NCBI GenBank assembly: GCA_031270205.1
Contig: JAISYA010000016.1
Coordinates: 1 to 15,397 of the forward strand
Direction of reading: 5' to 3'
Source of the DNA: Treponema sp.
GTDB taxonomy: Bacteria > Spirochaetota > Spirochaetia > Treponematales > Breznakiellaceae
Length of the DNA: 15,397 bases
A model generated the notes under the pieces. It saw only the letters and a program-made list of their open reading frames with translations. It did no database searches and was not told where the DNA came from. Below are positions 7,297 to 14,900 of this stretch, one piece after another. The stretch's first letter is position 1, and each line of letters begins with the position of its first letter. The position numbers were made by a program, and so were the translations under genes.

Positions 7297-7597
7297 GGAC
7301 CAGTCCGTATTTATCCATGTCCACATGACCGTATTTCGACACTTCGACGCCCTCTGAGCGGAGCAGGGCCGCCTGCAGTTCCAGACCCTGGCCGGAATTC
7401 AGCGCTATGCTGCCGTCGGCCCTGATCACACGATGCCAGGGGAGTTTTTCCTTCCCCGACAGGGAATGAAGCGCCCGCGCAACCTGCCGCGCGCCGTTGG
7501 GGAACCCGGCGGCCAGGGCAATATCCCGGTAACAGGAGACCTTTCCCCTGGGAATTGAACGGATGACTTTGACAATGGCAAGGGTAGACGAAAGCAT
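7247..7597 (-). CDS. atl: Alkyltransferase-like (ATL) DNA-repair protein
   Basis: 116 residues matching the DNA-binding domain of O6-methylguanine-DNA methyltransferase. SIPRGKVSCYRDIA (14-27) is the helix-turn-helix entry, ARQVARAL (36-43) holds the helix with the Arg finger, and PWHRV (53-57) is the active-site loop. In true methyltransferases this loop is PCHRV. The Cys-to-Trp change defines ATL proteins such as E. coli YbaZ, which bind alkylated guanine and hand it to nucleotide excision repair instead of removing the alkyl group. SEGVEVSKYGHVDMDKY also matches the YbaZ C-terminus. The start at 7597 is chosen because a TATACT -10 lies directly before it. An ATG at 7621 is the alternative and would add eight residues. 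The basic, proline-rich last 15 residues are coded in the overlap with the lipoprotein gene. Confidence 0.87.
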   Translation of the reverse strand: MLSSTLAIVKVIRSIPRGKVSCYRDIALAAGFPNGARQVARALHSLSGKEKLPWHRVIRADGSIALNSGQGLELQAALLRSEGVEVSKYGHVDMDKYGLVPIPAVKPRKAPRPFPR

Positions 7598-7604
7598 GAT
7601 GCAG

Positions 7605-7610
7605 AGTATA
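7605..7610 (-). promoter_or_regulatory. Candidate -10 element of the ATL gene
   Basis: TATACT on the minus strand (five of six consensus matches) ends 7 nt before the ATG at 7597, so transcription would begin at or next to the start codon. No convincing -35 is visible at 16-18 nt. If the upstream ATG at 7621 were used, this would be a chance match inside the gene. Confidence 0.35.
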
Positions 7611-7631
7611 CCATATTTCATATAGATGAGG

Positions 7632-7661
7632 TTATTCCAAAACTTCAATTTTGGAACAGCC
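7632..7661. repeat. Palindromic repeat, copy A
   Basis: TTCCAAAA (7635-7642) and TTTTGGAA (7649-7656) form a perfect 8-bp stem around CTTCAA. Together with its flanks TTA and AGCC it matches the palindrome at 11312-11343: same TTATTC entry, AAAC, TCA loop, TTT, GAA and AGCC exit. Two stem base pairs differ in a compensatory way (C-G versus G-C and A-T versus G-C). It lies between the divergent ATL and HD-GYP genes. It lacks a T tract on either strand, so it is not a normal terminator. Confidence 0.6.
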
Positions 7662-7710
7662 GCAGATGAAAGCTTAAAACACACTTTGAATCAGGGCAAA
7701 AGTCAAAACC

Positions 7711-7739
7711 TTGTTTTTTTCCTAAAACAGCGATATAAT
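7711..7739 (+). promoter_or_regulatory. Promoter of the HD-GYP/glgA run
   Basis: TTGTTT (7711-7716), a 17-nt spacer and a perfect TATAAT (7734-7739). The expected start is near 7746, giving a leader of about 56 nt. That leader can fold: AAGGATACC (7746-7754) can pair with GGTA (7763-7766) and TCCTT (7775-7779) across an internal loop. The fold is weak and I assign it no regulatory role. Confidence 0.6.
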
Positions 7740-7801
7740 ATACAGAAGGATACCATAAAACCGGTATTTTTCGGTCCTTTCAAGAATTGCGGGGAGAATG
7801 T

Positions 7802-8512
7802 ATGCAGCCAGATCAAAAAAAAATAGTACCGGGAGACGGTCCCGTCGTGGTGAGCGGCGAGAAAAAGCTCTCTCGATTAGTGGAAAAAAACGAGACTTTG
7901 CAGGAACTGCAAAACGTGATGCTCACCACCATAAGCAACCTTATTGAATGCAGGAACGATATTGCCGACAGCCACGTGGAGCGGATCAACCGTTTTTTGA
8001 CCCTCCTGGTGAACGAAATGATCCGCAGGGGGGTGTACCGGGACGAACTGGGCGCCTGGGATATAAAACTGTTCCTCAAGGCCGCCAAACTGCACGATGT
8101 TGGAAAAATCGGCGTCAAGGACAGCATTTTAATGAAGGACGGCCCCCTGACGCAGGAAGAATTCGCGGAGATGAAAAGGCATACCACTTTCGGTGAAATG
8201 ATAATCGAAAAAATCCAGCAAAACGCCAGGGAAAGCGATTTTTTGACCCACGCCAAGATCATCGCCGGTACGCACCACGAAAGGTGGGACGGCACAGGCT
8301 ACCCGCGGGGAATCGCTGGATCAAACATTCCCCTGCAGGGCAGGCTGATGGCAATAGTAGATGTCTACGACGCCCTTGCTTCGGAGCGGCCCTACAAACG
8401 GGCCTTTCCCCCTGACCGCGCGGTCCAGATAATAAAAGCGGGAAGCGGTATTCAGTTTGATCCGGCCCTGATAGACAGCTTTACAGCCGCCGCGAAACGG
8501 TTCTACCAATAA
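7802..8512 (+). CDS. Stand-alone HD-GYP domain protein, predicted c-di-GMP phosphodiesterase
   Basis: 236 residues. A short N-terminal helical or coiled part (about 20-45) precedes a complete HD-GYP domain. Visible motifs are HDVGKIGVKDSIL (98-110) with the HD pair, H127 in the RHTTFGE segment, HHERWDGTGYP (158-168) with the GYP signature, and DVYDALASERPYKRA (187-201). All expected metal-binding and GYP residues seem intact, so hydrolysis of c-di-GMP (or a related cyclic dinucleotide) is likely. The usual REC or PAS input domain is missing, so the signal must come through the short N-terminus or a partner. The ATG at 7802 is supported by GGGGAG (7791-7796) 5 nt upstream. The stop is 4 nt before glgA, implying co-translation with glycogen synthase. 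Confidence 0.9.
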   Translation: MQPDQKKIVPGDGPVVVSGEKKLSRLVEKNETLQELQNVMLTTISNLIECRNDIADSHVERINRFLTLLVNEMIRRGVYRDELGAWDIKLFLKAAKLHDVGKIGVKDSILMKDGPLTQEEFAEMKRHTTFGEMIIEKIQQNARESDFLTHAKIIAGTHHERWDGTGYPRGIAGSNIPLQGRLMAIVDVYDALASERPYKRAFPPDRAVQIIKAGSGIQFDPALIDSFTAAAKRFYQ

Positions 8513-8516
8513 CGGT

Positions 8517-9929
8517 ATGAATGTTCTGTTCGCTTCCAGCGAAGCCTACCCGTTTTTTACATCGGGCAAACTGGGTGACATGACCGGCAGTCTCGCCACG
8601 AGCCTCAGGCGGCTGCAGGTGGATATCAGGGTGATACTTCCGCTTTACGACGACATGAAAGCGGAGTGGCGGAAACTGATGCGTTATGTGACGAATTTTA
8701 CCGTTCCCGTAAGCTGGCGCAACCAGTACTGCGGCATTTTTGAACTGAAAAGGGAAGGCGTTACCTATTATTTTCTTGATAACGAATACTACTTTAAGCG
8801 TCCCGGCTTTTACGGTTACTATGACGACGGGGAACGCTTCGCCTTTTTTGCCCGGGCCGTGCTTGAAGCCATCCGCCATTTTGACTTTGCCCCGGACATA
8901 CTCCACTGCAACGACTGGCAGACCGCCCTTTCTCCGGTATATCTCAACCTCAAGTACCGCTGTTACGCGAAGTTTGTCAGGATGAAATCGATTTTTACTA
9001 TTCACGATGTCCAGTACCAGGGAAAGTACGGGCCGGAGATGGTCGACGGGGTGCTGGGAATTGGCAACGAGAATTTTTGCATGGTAGAATACGACGGCAT
9101 TGTCAATTATATGAAGGGCGCTATTGAGGCCGCCGATATTGTAAGCACCGTGTCCCCCTCCTATGCGCGGGAAATTCTAGAACCATGGTACGGCTACGGC
9201 ATGGATCGTTTTCTGCGGGAGCGGGATTTTAAGCTCCGGGGGATTTTAAGCGGCATAGACGGTAAAGAATACAATCCCGCCACGGACACGAAAATCGCCG
9301 CGCCCTTCGACGCCGACAGTTTCGCGGAGGGAAAGGCCCGCTGCAAGGAGCGCCTGCAGGAAATGTTCGGCCTCAACGAAGCGGACATCCCGCTTATCGG
9401 CATGGTGACGCATTTTGTGCCCCACAAGGGGCCGGACCTGCTGATCCGCGCCGCGGACGAGATAATCGCCTCAGGCATGCAGCTTGCGATTTTGGGTTAC
9501 GGCGACAGCGGCTACGAGCGCTTTTTCGGGGAGCTTGCCGCGCGGCACAGCGGGCAGTGTTCGCTGCGCCTCGGTTTTCTGCCGGACATGGCCCGGAACA
9601 TCTACGCCGGCAGCGACCTCTTTCTCATGCCCAGCAAGACCGAACCCTGCGGCCTCGCCCAGATGCTTGCCCTGCGCTACGGCTCGCTGCCCATAGTGCG
9701 GGAAACCGGCGGCCTGCGGGACACGATCAGCGAGGGGAAAAATGGTTTTGTGTTTTCCGCCTACAGCGCCGATGAAATGCGCGACGCCTGTTTCCGCGCG
9801 AAAGAAACGTGGCAAAACCGCAAAGTCTGGGACGCCATGGTACGCCGGGCAATGAAAAGCGACCACAGTTGGACTTCCCCGGCAAAGGAATACGCGAAAA
9901 TGTACGAGGAAACGCTGGCCTTGTGGTAA
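8517..9929 (+). CDS. glgA: Glycogen synthase (GT5), variant KxGG loop
   Basis: 470 residues, the normal length for bacterial glycogen synthase, which adds glucose from ADP-glucose to alpha-1,4-glucan. The GT-B fold is complete. The N-terminal loop is TSGKLGDM (15-22); HCNDWQTAL lies at 130-138, FTIHDVQYQG at 160-169, SPSYAREI at 213-220 and GILSGIDGKEYNP at 242-254. In the C-terminal domain, THFVPHKGPDLL (298-309) keeps the conserved Lys of the KG motif and KTEPCGLAQMLALRYG (374-389) holds the catalytic-loop Glu. The N-terminal loop is normally KTGGLADV. Here the Lys that contacts the nucleotide sugar is Thr15 and the second Gly is Lys18. Segments such as WRNQY, LDNEYYF and YYDDGERFAFF recall the Firmicute-type GlgA branch. 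No strong Shine-Dalgarno sequence is present, so translation probably relies on coupling to the HD-GYP gene. Confidence 0.92.
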   Translation: MNVLFASSEAYPFFTSGKLGDMTGSLATSLRRLQVDIRVILPLYDDMKAEWRKLMRYVTNFTVPVSWRNQYCGIFELKREGVTYYFLDNEYYFKRPGFYGYYDDGERFAFFARAVLEAIRHFDFAPDILHCNDWQTALSPVYLNLKYRCYAKFVRMKSIFTIHDVQYQGKYGPEMVDGVLGIGNENFCMVEYDGIVNYMKGAIEAADIVSTVSPSYAREILEPWYGYGMDRFLRERDFKLRGILSGIDGKEYNPATDTKIAAPFDADSFAEGKARCKERLQEMFGLNEADIPLIGMVTHFVPHKGPDLLIRAADEIIASGMQLAILGYGDSGYERFFGELAARHSGQCSLRLGFLPDMARNIYAGSDLFLMPSKTEPCGLAQMLALRYGSLPIVRETGGLRDTISEGKNGFVFSAYSADEMRDACFRAKETWQNRKVWDAMVRRAMKSDHSWTSPAKEYAKMYEETLALW

Positions 9930-9940
9930 ACTGTCTCCAC

Positions 9941-11368
9941 ATGATACGCATTCACCCTATCCTTAAAGAAATCGCCGCGCTGTTCGCCGCCAGAAAAAAA
10001 GAGGTCTGCCTTGTGGGGGGGGCGGTGCGGGACATGATACGGAGAGAAGCGGTACAGGACTGGGACATTGCCACCAATGCCCTGCCCGCCGAAGTGACGG
10101 CCATTTTTCGGGGAGCCAGGCCGCCGGGCAGGGTTTTTCCCACGGGGATCAAACACGGAACCATAACGGCGCTGTACCGGGGGCGAAGCCTTGAGATCAC
10201 CACCTACCGGACCGAGGCCGGTTACTCCGACGGCCGCAGGCCCGACACTGTGCGTTACGCCGCCACTATTGAAGAGGACCTTTCCCGCCGGGACTTTACG
10301 ATGAACGCCATAGCCCTGCGGCTGCCCGGCGGCGAAACGGTGGATCCCTTCGGCGGGGAAGCGGACATCAGGGCCAGGATCATCCGCTGCGTGGGAAAGG
10401 CGGAGGAACGTTTTTCCGAGGACGGGCTGCGGCCCCTGCGGGCGGTCCGTTTCGCCGCGCAGCTTGGCTTTGAGCTTGAGCAGCATACCGAAGCGGCCAT
10501 TCCCGCCGCGCTGTCCGTAAGCGCCAAAGTTTCCCGCGAACGGGTCCGCGGCGAACTGGACAAAATTCTCGCCTCGCCCCGGCCTTCCCGCGCCCTGTCC
10601 CTTATGGAAAAAACCGGCCTCATGGAACTGTTCCTGCCGGAACTGGCCGCCTGCCGGGGCGTTGAACAAAAGGGCTTCCACCGTTTCGACGTACTTGACC
10701 ATTCCCTTTTGGCCTGTGATTACGCGGCCGGAAAGCAATACCCGCCGGAGGTCCGCGCGGCGGCCCTGTTACACGACACCGGAAAGACCGTTACGCGCAA
10801 AATGGAACCGGAAGGCGTCTGGAGCTTTTACCGCCACGAGGCCGAATCCGAAAAGATCGCCCGGAACATCCTGGGCCGGCTCCGCTATCCGGGTGCGTTC
10901 ATTGACGCCGTATGCCTCTTGGTGAAGGAGCACATGTTTCACTACACCGGGGAGTGGACCGACGCGGCGGTGCGCCGTTTTATTGTCCGGGCAGGGGAGG
11001 CCAACCTCGAAAATCTCTACCGCCTCCGCATGGCCGACGCCTGCGCGATGGCGGGGGCTGAACCGCCGCCGGACTTCCTCCTCCCCCTGGCCCGCAGGGT
11101 AGACCGGGTGCTTTCCGAAAGCCGCGCCCTTTCACTCAAGGACCTGGCCGTTTCGGGAAAAGACCTTATGGCAGCCGGAATCGCTCCGGGCAAAACCATG
11201 GGAATAATTCTCAACGAGCTGCTGGAAACAGTACTGGACGATCCCGCGCAGAACGCCAGGGAGCGGCTGCTGGAAATTGCGGGGGAATTAAACGGGAAAT
11301 TGAAAACCGGACTTATTCGGAAACCTCAGTTTCCGAATAAGCCAACGGAAGAAAATCCCCTGTTTTGA
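9941..11368 (+). CDS. cca: tRNA nucleotidyltransferase / poly(A) polymerase family protein with HD domain
   Basis: 475 residues. The class II nucleotidyltransferase head has LVGGAVRD (24-31), the catalytic DWD (40-42), RRDFTMNAIA (116-125) and EDGLRPLRAVRFAAQLGF (160-177). RVRGELDKIL (201-210) fits the next motif. An HD domain follows, with HDTGK (278-282) and an H-E pair near RHEAESEK (298-305). It most likely adds or repairs the 3' CCA of tRNAs. CC-adding, A-adding or poly(A) activity cannot be told apart by eye. The ATG at 9941 begins at the conserved N-terminus, 11 nt after glgA, with no clear Shine-Dalgarno sequence. The last 20 residues, which look unlike the family, are coded largely by palindromic repeat copy B. 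Confidence 0.9.
   Translation: MIRIHPILKEIAALFAARKKEVCLVGGAVRDMIRREAVQDWDIATNALPAEVTAIFRGARPPGRVFPTGIKHGTITALYRGRSLEITTYRTEAGYSDGRRPDTVRYAATIEEDLSRRDFTMNAIALRLPGGETVDPFGGEADIRARIIRCVGKAEERFSEDGLRPLRAVRFAAQLGFELEQHTEAAIPAALSVSAKVSRERVRGELDKILASPRPSRALSLMEKTGLMELFLPELAACRGVEQKGFHRFDVLDHSLLACDYAAGKQYPPEVRAAALLHDTGKTVTRKMEPEGVWSFYRHEAESEKIARNILGRLRYPGAFIDAVCLLVKEHMFHYTGEWTDAAVRRFIVRAGEANLENLYRLRMADACAMAGAEPPPDFLLPLARRVDRVLSESRALSLKDLAVSGKDLMAAGIAPGKTMGIILNELLETVLDDPAQNARERLLEIAGELNGKLKTGLIRKPQFPNKPTEENPLF
11312..11343. repeat. Palindromic repeat, copy B, inside the cca 3' end
   Basis: CTTATTCGGAAAC (11312-11324) and GTTTCCGAATAAG (11329-11341) form a perfect 13-bp stem with a CTCA loop. The frame reads through it as LIRKPQFPNK, followed by ten residues and the stop. 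It matches copy A at 7632-7661 in flanks and loop, with compensatory changes in the stem. There is no T tract, so it is not a classical terminator. It could still be an RNA processing or stability hairpin between cca and the EcfT gene. Confidence 0.7.
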
Positions 11369-11416
11369 AAAGGCCGTTTCGCGGTCTGTCCCGCGGAAGC
11401 CCGTTTAAGGAAAACG

Positions 11417-12217
11417 ATGACTGCGATTGAACATGCGGAACACGGCTCCTTTCTTTACAAGCTGGACCCCCGGACAAAGATAACGCTGGTTCTGTTTTTT
11501 ACCCTAATTGTTTTTATTGTAGATCAGCCCTTTGTTGCCGCCGCCCAGATGCTCGCTTTTCTCGGACTGTGGTTCGCGGCAAAACTGCCTTTCAAAAAAA
11601 TAACGGCCTATATCAAATTGTTATCCACCCTAATGGTTTTTGTGATCGTGTTACAGACGCTCTTCGGCCCCGGCGAGCGTTATGTGCTCAAACCGCTCAT
11701 CCCCGAATCTGTCCCGCTTGTGGGCGGCATGGGTTCCCTGAAATGGGACGGCCTTGTCCTTGGCGCGGTGATCGTCTGCCGGCTGGTGGCGCTTATGCTC
11801 CTCCTGCCCATGCTTACCATGACCACCTCCCCCCGTCTGCTGGCCCTGGGCCTTACAAAACTCGGTATGCCCTACAAGGCGGCCTATATCGCCACTACCG
11901 CGCTCAACCTGATACCTGCCTTTGAGGAAGACGCGCGGATTATTATGGACGCCCAGAAATTGCGGGGCATGCGGGCCTTTGAGGAAGGTACGTTGATGGA
12001 TAAATTCAGGGCCTATCCGGCGCTGGTAATTCCCCTGCTGACCGGCGCAATGCGGCGGGCGCAGCTGCTGGGAATCGCCATGGACGCGCGGGGTTTTGGC
12101 GCATTTAAGACAAAGACCTGGCTTGAGGACATCAAAATGTCATCCGCTGACTATTGGGCTTTTGCCGCGGCGCTTGTTTTTACCGCCTGCGCGCTGTTCC
12201 TGAACCGGGCGCTGTAA
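11417..12217 (+). CDS. ecfT: Energy-coupling factor transporter transmembrane component (EcfT/CbiQ family)
   Basis: 266 residues, as usual for EcfT. It starts with a short cytosolic segment carrying LDPRTKI (16-22), a hallmark of the family. Hydrophobic segments lie at about 21-37, 39-55, 68-83, 112-134 and 246-262. Two coupling helices carry the EcfA-contacting motifs AQKLRG (179-184) and MDARGFG (222-228). In ECF transporters this protein links paired ATPases to a substrate-binding S component for vitamins or metals. Neither partner gene is in the window, so the substrate is unknown. It may be a shared-module T component or have partners further away. The start has AAGGA (11407-11411) 5 nt upstream, and the gene follows cca by 48 nt, probably in one transcript. 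Confidence 0.9.
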   Translation: MTAIEHAEHGSFLYKLDPRTKITLVLFFTLIVFIVDQPFVAAAQMLAFLGLWFAAKLPFKKITAYIKLLSTLMVFVIVLQTLFGPGERYVLKPLIPESVPLVGGMGSLKWDGLVLGAVIVCRLVALMLLLPMLTMTTSPRLLALGLTKLGMPYKAAYIATTALNLIPAFEEDARIIMDAQKLRGMRAFEEGTLMDKFRAYPALVIPLLTGAMRRAQLLGIAMDARGFGAFKTKTWLEDIKMSSADYWAFAAALVFTACALFLNRAL

Positions 12218-12249
12218 AATGGCCCGCCGGCCCGTTCGACAGGAAGCGT

Positions 12250-12279
12250 ATTATACCGTCCGGTTGAATACCAAATCAA
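12250..12279 (-). promoter_or_regulatory. Candidate promoter pointing antisense into ecfT
   Basis: On the minus strand TTGATT (12274-12279), an 18-nt spacer and TATAAT (12250-12255). It lies in the 87-nt gap between the convergent ecfT and DUF4340 genes and would transcribe leftwards across the ecfT 3' end. The -10 is perfect but the context is unusual, so it may be chance. No convincing terminator hairpin with a T tract is seen for either gene in this gap. Confidence 0.3.
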
Positions 12280-12304
12280 CGATACCGTCATTCCCGTTGG
12301 CAGC

Positions 12305-13297
12305 TCATTGCTTCCCAAAAAACGAAGCGTCCCTGAACAGCCGCTCGGCGGCCCAGCCCGCCAGGGAATAGGTATACGGCGATTCTGAAACCCGCGCAAG
12401 GCGGCGGCCTGTTTCGTCAGGCGGGCCGAGGCGCAGCGTCCTCACGCTGCCGTCTCCCAGCTCCAGCGTTATTCGGCTGTGGTTGAGCATGAGGCCGCCT
12501 TCATCGGAATCACTGAAATCATCCCCTTCGACATTGAGGATTCCCCGCACATAAGAGTCCACCTTGTTCATATCCGCCCCGGCGATGGATATGCCGCTAA
12601 AGGTCCACTCCGTGCCGCTGCGGGTAAAAACGCGGAGTTCCGCCGGCGCGGCGGCGGCAGCGCCAGCATCACCGCCGGGCATTTGCGCCCCGGCGTAAAC
12701 GGTAAGCCGCTGTACGCTGTCCGCGTCCAGACTGCCGTCTTCGCTCTCCGGAAAGAGCCGCAGATTGTACCAGGAGGCGCGCGGGCTTTCGGTGTAGGAG
12801 ATAAAGACATCCTCGCCGGAACGGACCTCGTTCTGGCCCCGCCTGCGCAAATACACTTCCTGCCCGGTATTATCCCCCTGCCCAACCAGGAGGTCCAAAA
12901 GCGGGGGCCCCGCGCCGCCCGATACAAGAATCCGCGAAGCGTTGTTTTCGGTAAGTCCCAGCCGTTCATGGGACGAGGCGTTTGAGGATCGGACCGGATA
13001 GGGCGCGCGTTTTGCAAGAAGGCCGATAAAGACCTCCACCCGCATTTGTCTGGCCGGGTAGTCTTTCCCGTTATGAGAAACAAACCACCCGGCGTTTTTA
13101 CGAATCAGTTCCTTGGTTTCGCCGCCGCTTTCGATGCCGATACGGTCTATCCGGTCAACAAGCTGCGGATCTATCCAGGAAAGAAGGTCGGATCCGGAAG
13201 CGGTCCTTTCAGGATCAAAGACTATGCCCAGGGTATAGGCGAGAGCCAGCGCCGCGATTATCATTACATGAATAAAAAGTTTTTTGTTATACGTCAT
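12305..13297 (-). CDS. DUF4340 domain protein of a Gld-type ABC transporter operon
   Basis: 330 residues. A single N-terminal membrane anchor (about 6-26) is followed by a long extracytoplasmic part. WFVSHNGKDYPA (71-82) and a later repeat of beta-rich segments are typical of DUF4340 proteins, which are found next to GldG-type genes. A low-complexity Ala/Pro stretch (207-219) probably forms a flexible linker. The role of the family is not established; it is presumed to be part of the membrane complex with GldF and GldG. The ATG at 13297 overlaps the gldG stop by 11 nt and has AAGGA 8 nt upstream, which decides this start over an in-frame upstream one at 13372. Confidence 0.8.
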   Translation of the reverse strand: MTYNKKLFIHVMIIAALALAYTLGIVFDPERTASGSDLLSWIDPQLVDRIDRIGIESGGETKELIRKNAGWFVSHNGKDYPARQMRVEVFIGLLAKRAPYPVRSSNASSHERLGLTENNASRILVSGGAGPPLLDLLVGQGDNTGQEVYLRRRGQNEVRSGEDVFISYTESPRASWYNLRLFPESEDGSLDADSVQRLTVYAGAQMPGGDAGAAAAAPAELRVFTRSGTEWTFSGISIAGADMNKVDSYVRGILNVEGDDFSDSDEGGLMLNHSRITLELGDGSVRTLRLGPPDETGRRLARVSESPYTYSLAGWAAERLFRDASFFGKQ

Positions 13298-14900
13298 CAA
13301 AATGTTCCTTTGCGGACAGCCGGAAACGCGCTCTGCGCCTCCAGGCGAAAAGAAGGCCCGCGAAAACAACAAAAAGCGGCGTGAGGATCACATTGACAAG
13401 CTGGACAAGGCGCATGGCGGCGATTCTCTTTTCCGGATCAATGATACGGTCAAGCCGGCCCGCCCCGGATTCACGGCTGCGGATTCCGATAATATCATCG
13501 TCGTTGCCCAGCCAGTCGGCGGCCTGCAGCAGGAAATCCAGGTTTTGCCCTCCACCGCTGACGCCGATAAGCGCGGTGGCAAAATCCGTGTCGCCGACGA
13601 CAATGATCCGGGACGGCCTGGGTCGGGCGGGCATATCGGGCAGTTCCTCCTCCGAACCTTCCCCGGCGGGCTTGGGCGCGCCGGAAAACCAGGACGGAAA
13701 GGTTCCGGTAAGGCTCGCGCCGAGTATTTTAAGCCCCCTCGTTTGCGCCGCTTCCCGTTCAAAGAGGCCCGCATCTTCGGGATTCGTGTAAAAACGGTCC
13801 CGCATCACCCAGGCGTCGCCGGTACTGGTAAAAAGGGGAACAGCCTCCACCCCTTCCGGCGCGTGGAGTTCCAGGGGGCTTGCCCAGAACAGGTCCAGGC
13901 CGCCGAAATGGGCGCTCACCGGATGCTCAAGATTGCCGCTTTCAGGGAGAACCGCGATCCAGTGGGGATAGCGGATAATCCGGTACTGCACGCCCCCGCC
14001 GCCGGGACTTCCGGTCCGGTATTGCAGGGTCAGGGCGGCCCGGTCGAGGACCAGCTCCGGACGGACGCTTACGCCGTAGGAGGCGACCATCTCCAGCAGC
14101 CCCTGATCGTTTGGCCTTCTGGCCTCAAAGCTGCCGAGGGCGTCCACGTAGATCCCGTCCAGCGCGAACAGCGCCCTTCCCCCCAGGCGGATATACCGGT
14201 CAATCCGGTACAGGGCCCGCCCGTCCAGTGCCTCAGCGCCGCCGAGTACAAACAGCGCCGGCAGGCTGTCCGGAATCTCATCCCCCGGGGCGATAAGATA
14301 GGGCCGGTAACCCGCGCCGGCAAAAGCCTGATTCAGGTACACGTAATCCTCGTTCCAGCGGCGGTCCCCCGCGATAATCCCGATTTGGCGCTCGCTGCCC
14401 CGCACCAGCGCGCGGATACGGCTCGTTAAATCATACTCAAGGGTGTCAAGGGAAAACACCACCGGCAGCACTTCTATCGCGTCCAGGTATTCAATGGCAA
14501 GACCCGTGTAGACCGTAACGAGACTCGACTGATCCTCGGCCACGGTCTGAATCTGCTGGGGTTGAATGCCCAGGCGCTCCACCTGTTCGGCAAGCCGGGC
14601 CTTAACCGGGTCCCTTACCACCAGGCGTATTTTCCCGCGGGAATAAGCGGCGTACTCCCTCAAGAGATCCTCAATCTCCCCCGGCATAGGATGCATGGAA
14701 CGCAGTTTGTCGGAAAGATAATAGGTTATTCTCACCTGATCCGGTATTTCGGTATGGAGATTACGCGACACTGCGGAAATCGTGTAAGCCCTGTTCCGCG
14801 TAAAATCCAGGCGGAACCAAAAGCGCCGGCTTACCAGGAAGGCCAGCGCCAGGGCGACGAGCGACAATACCGTTAAGGCCGCGGTCTGTTTTCTGGTCAT
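13287..14900 (-). CDS. gldG: GldG-family ABC transporter auxiliary protein
   Basis: 537 residues. An N-terminal membrane helix (about 7-24) is followed by DFTRNRAYTISAVS (32-45), the family's D-x-T-x-x-x-x-Y-T-L/I-S signature. After it come an extracytoplasmic GldG/IftG-like domain with alternating beta strands (IGIIAGDR 173-180, LFVLGG 216-221), a disordered Pro/Glu segment (409-429), a strand IIVVGDTDFA (432-441) and a C-terminal membrane helix (about 499-519) with a basic tail. In Bacteroidetes the homologue belongs to a gliding-associated ABC system. Here gliding is not implied and the substrate is unknown. ATG 14900 overlaps the upstream TGA (TGATG) with GAGGAG about 9 nt before it. It is preferred to an ATG nine bases earlier, which would have no space for a ribosome-binding site. 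Confidence 0.87.
   Translation of the reverse strand: MTRKQTAALTVLSLVALALAFLVSRRFWFRLDFTRNRAYTISAVSRNLHTEIPDQVRITYYLSDKLRSMHPMPGEIEDLLREYAAYSRGKIRLVVRDPVKARLAEQVERLGIQPQQIQTVAEDQSSLVTVYTGLAIEYLDAIEVLPVVFSLDTLEYDLTSRIRALVRGSERQIGIIAGDRRWNEDYVYLNQAFAGAGYRPYLIAPGDEIPDSLPALFVLGGAEALDGRALYRIDRYIRLGGRALFALDGIYVDALGSFEARRPNDQGLLEMVASYGVSVRPELVLDRAALTLQYRTGSPGGGGVQYRIIRYPHWIAVLPESGNLEHPVSAHFGGLDLFWASPLELHAPEGVEAVPLFTSTGDAWVMRDRFYTNPEDAGLFEREAAQTRGLKILGASLTGTFPSWFSGAPKPAGEGSEEELPDMPARPRPSRIIVVGDTDFATALIGVSGGGQNLDFLLQAADWLGNDDDIIGIRSRESGAGRLDRIIDPEKRIAAMRLVQLVNVILTPLFVVFAGLLFAWRRRARFRLSAKEHFDDV

Noticed and set aside
7746..7779. Leader hairpin before the HD-GYP gene as a riboswitch
   Set aside because: The fold is short with a large internal loop and carries no known aptamer features that I recognise. 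Calling it c-di-GMP-responsive would be guesswork.
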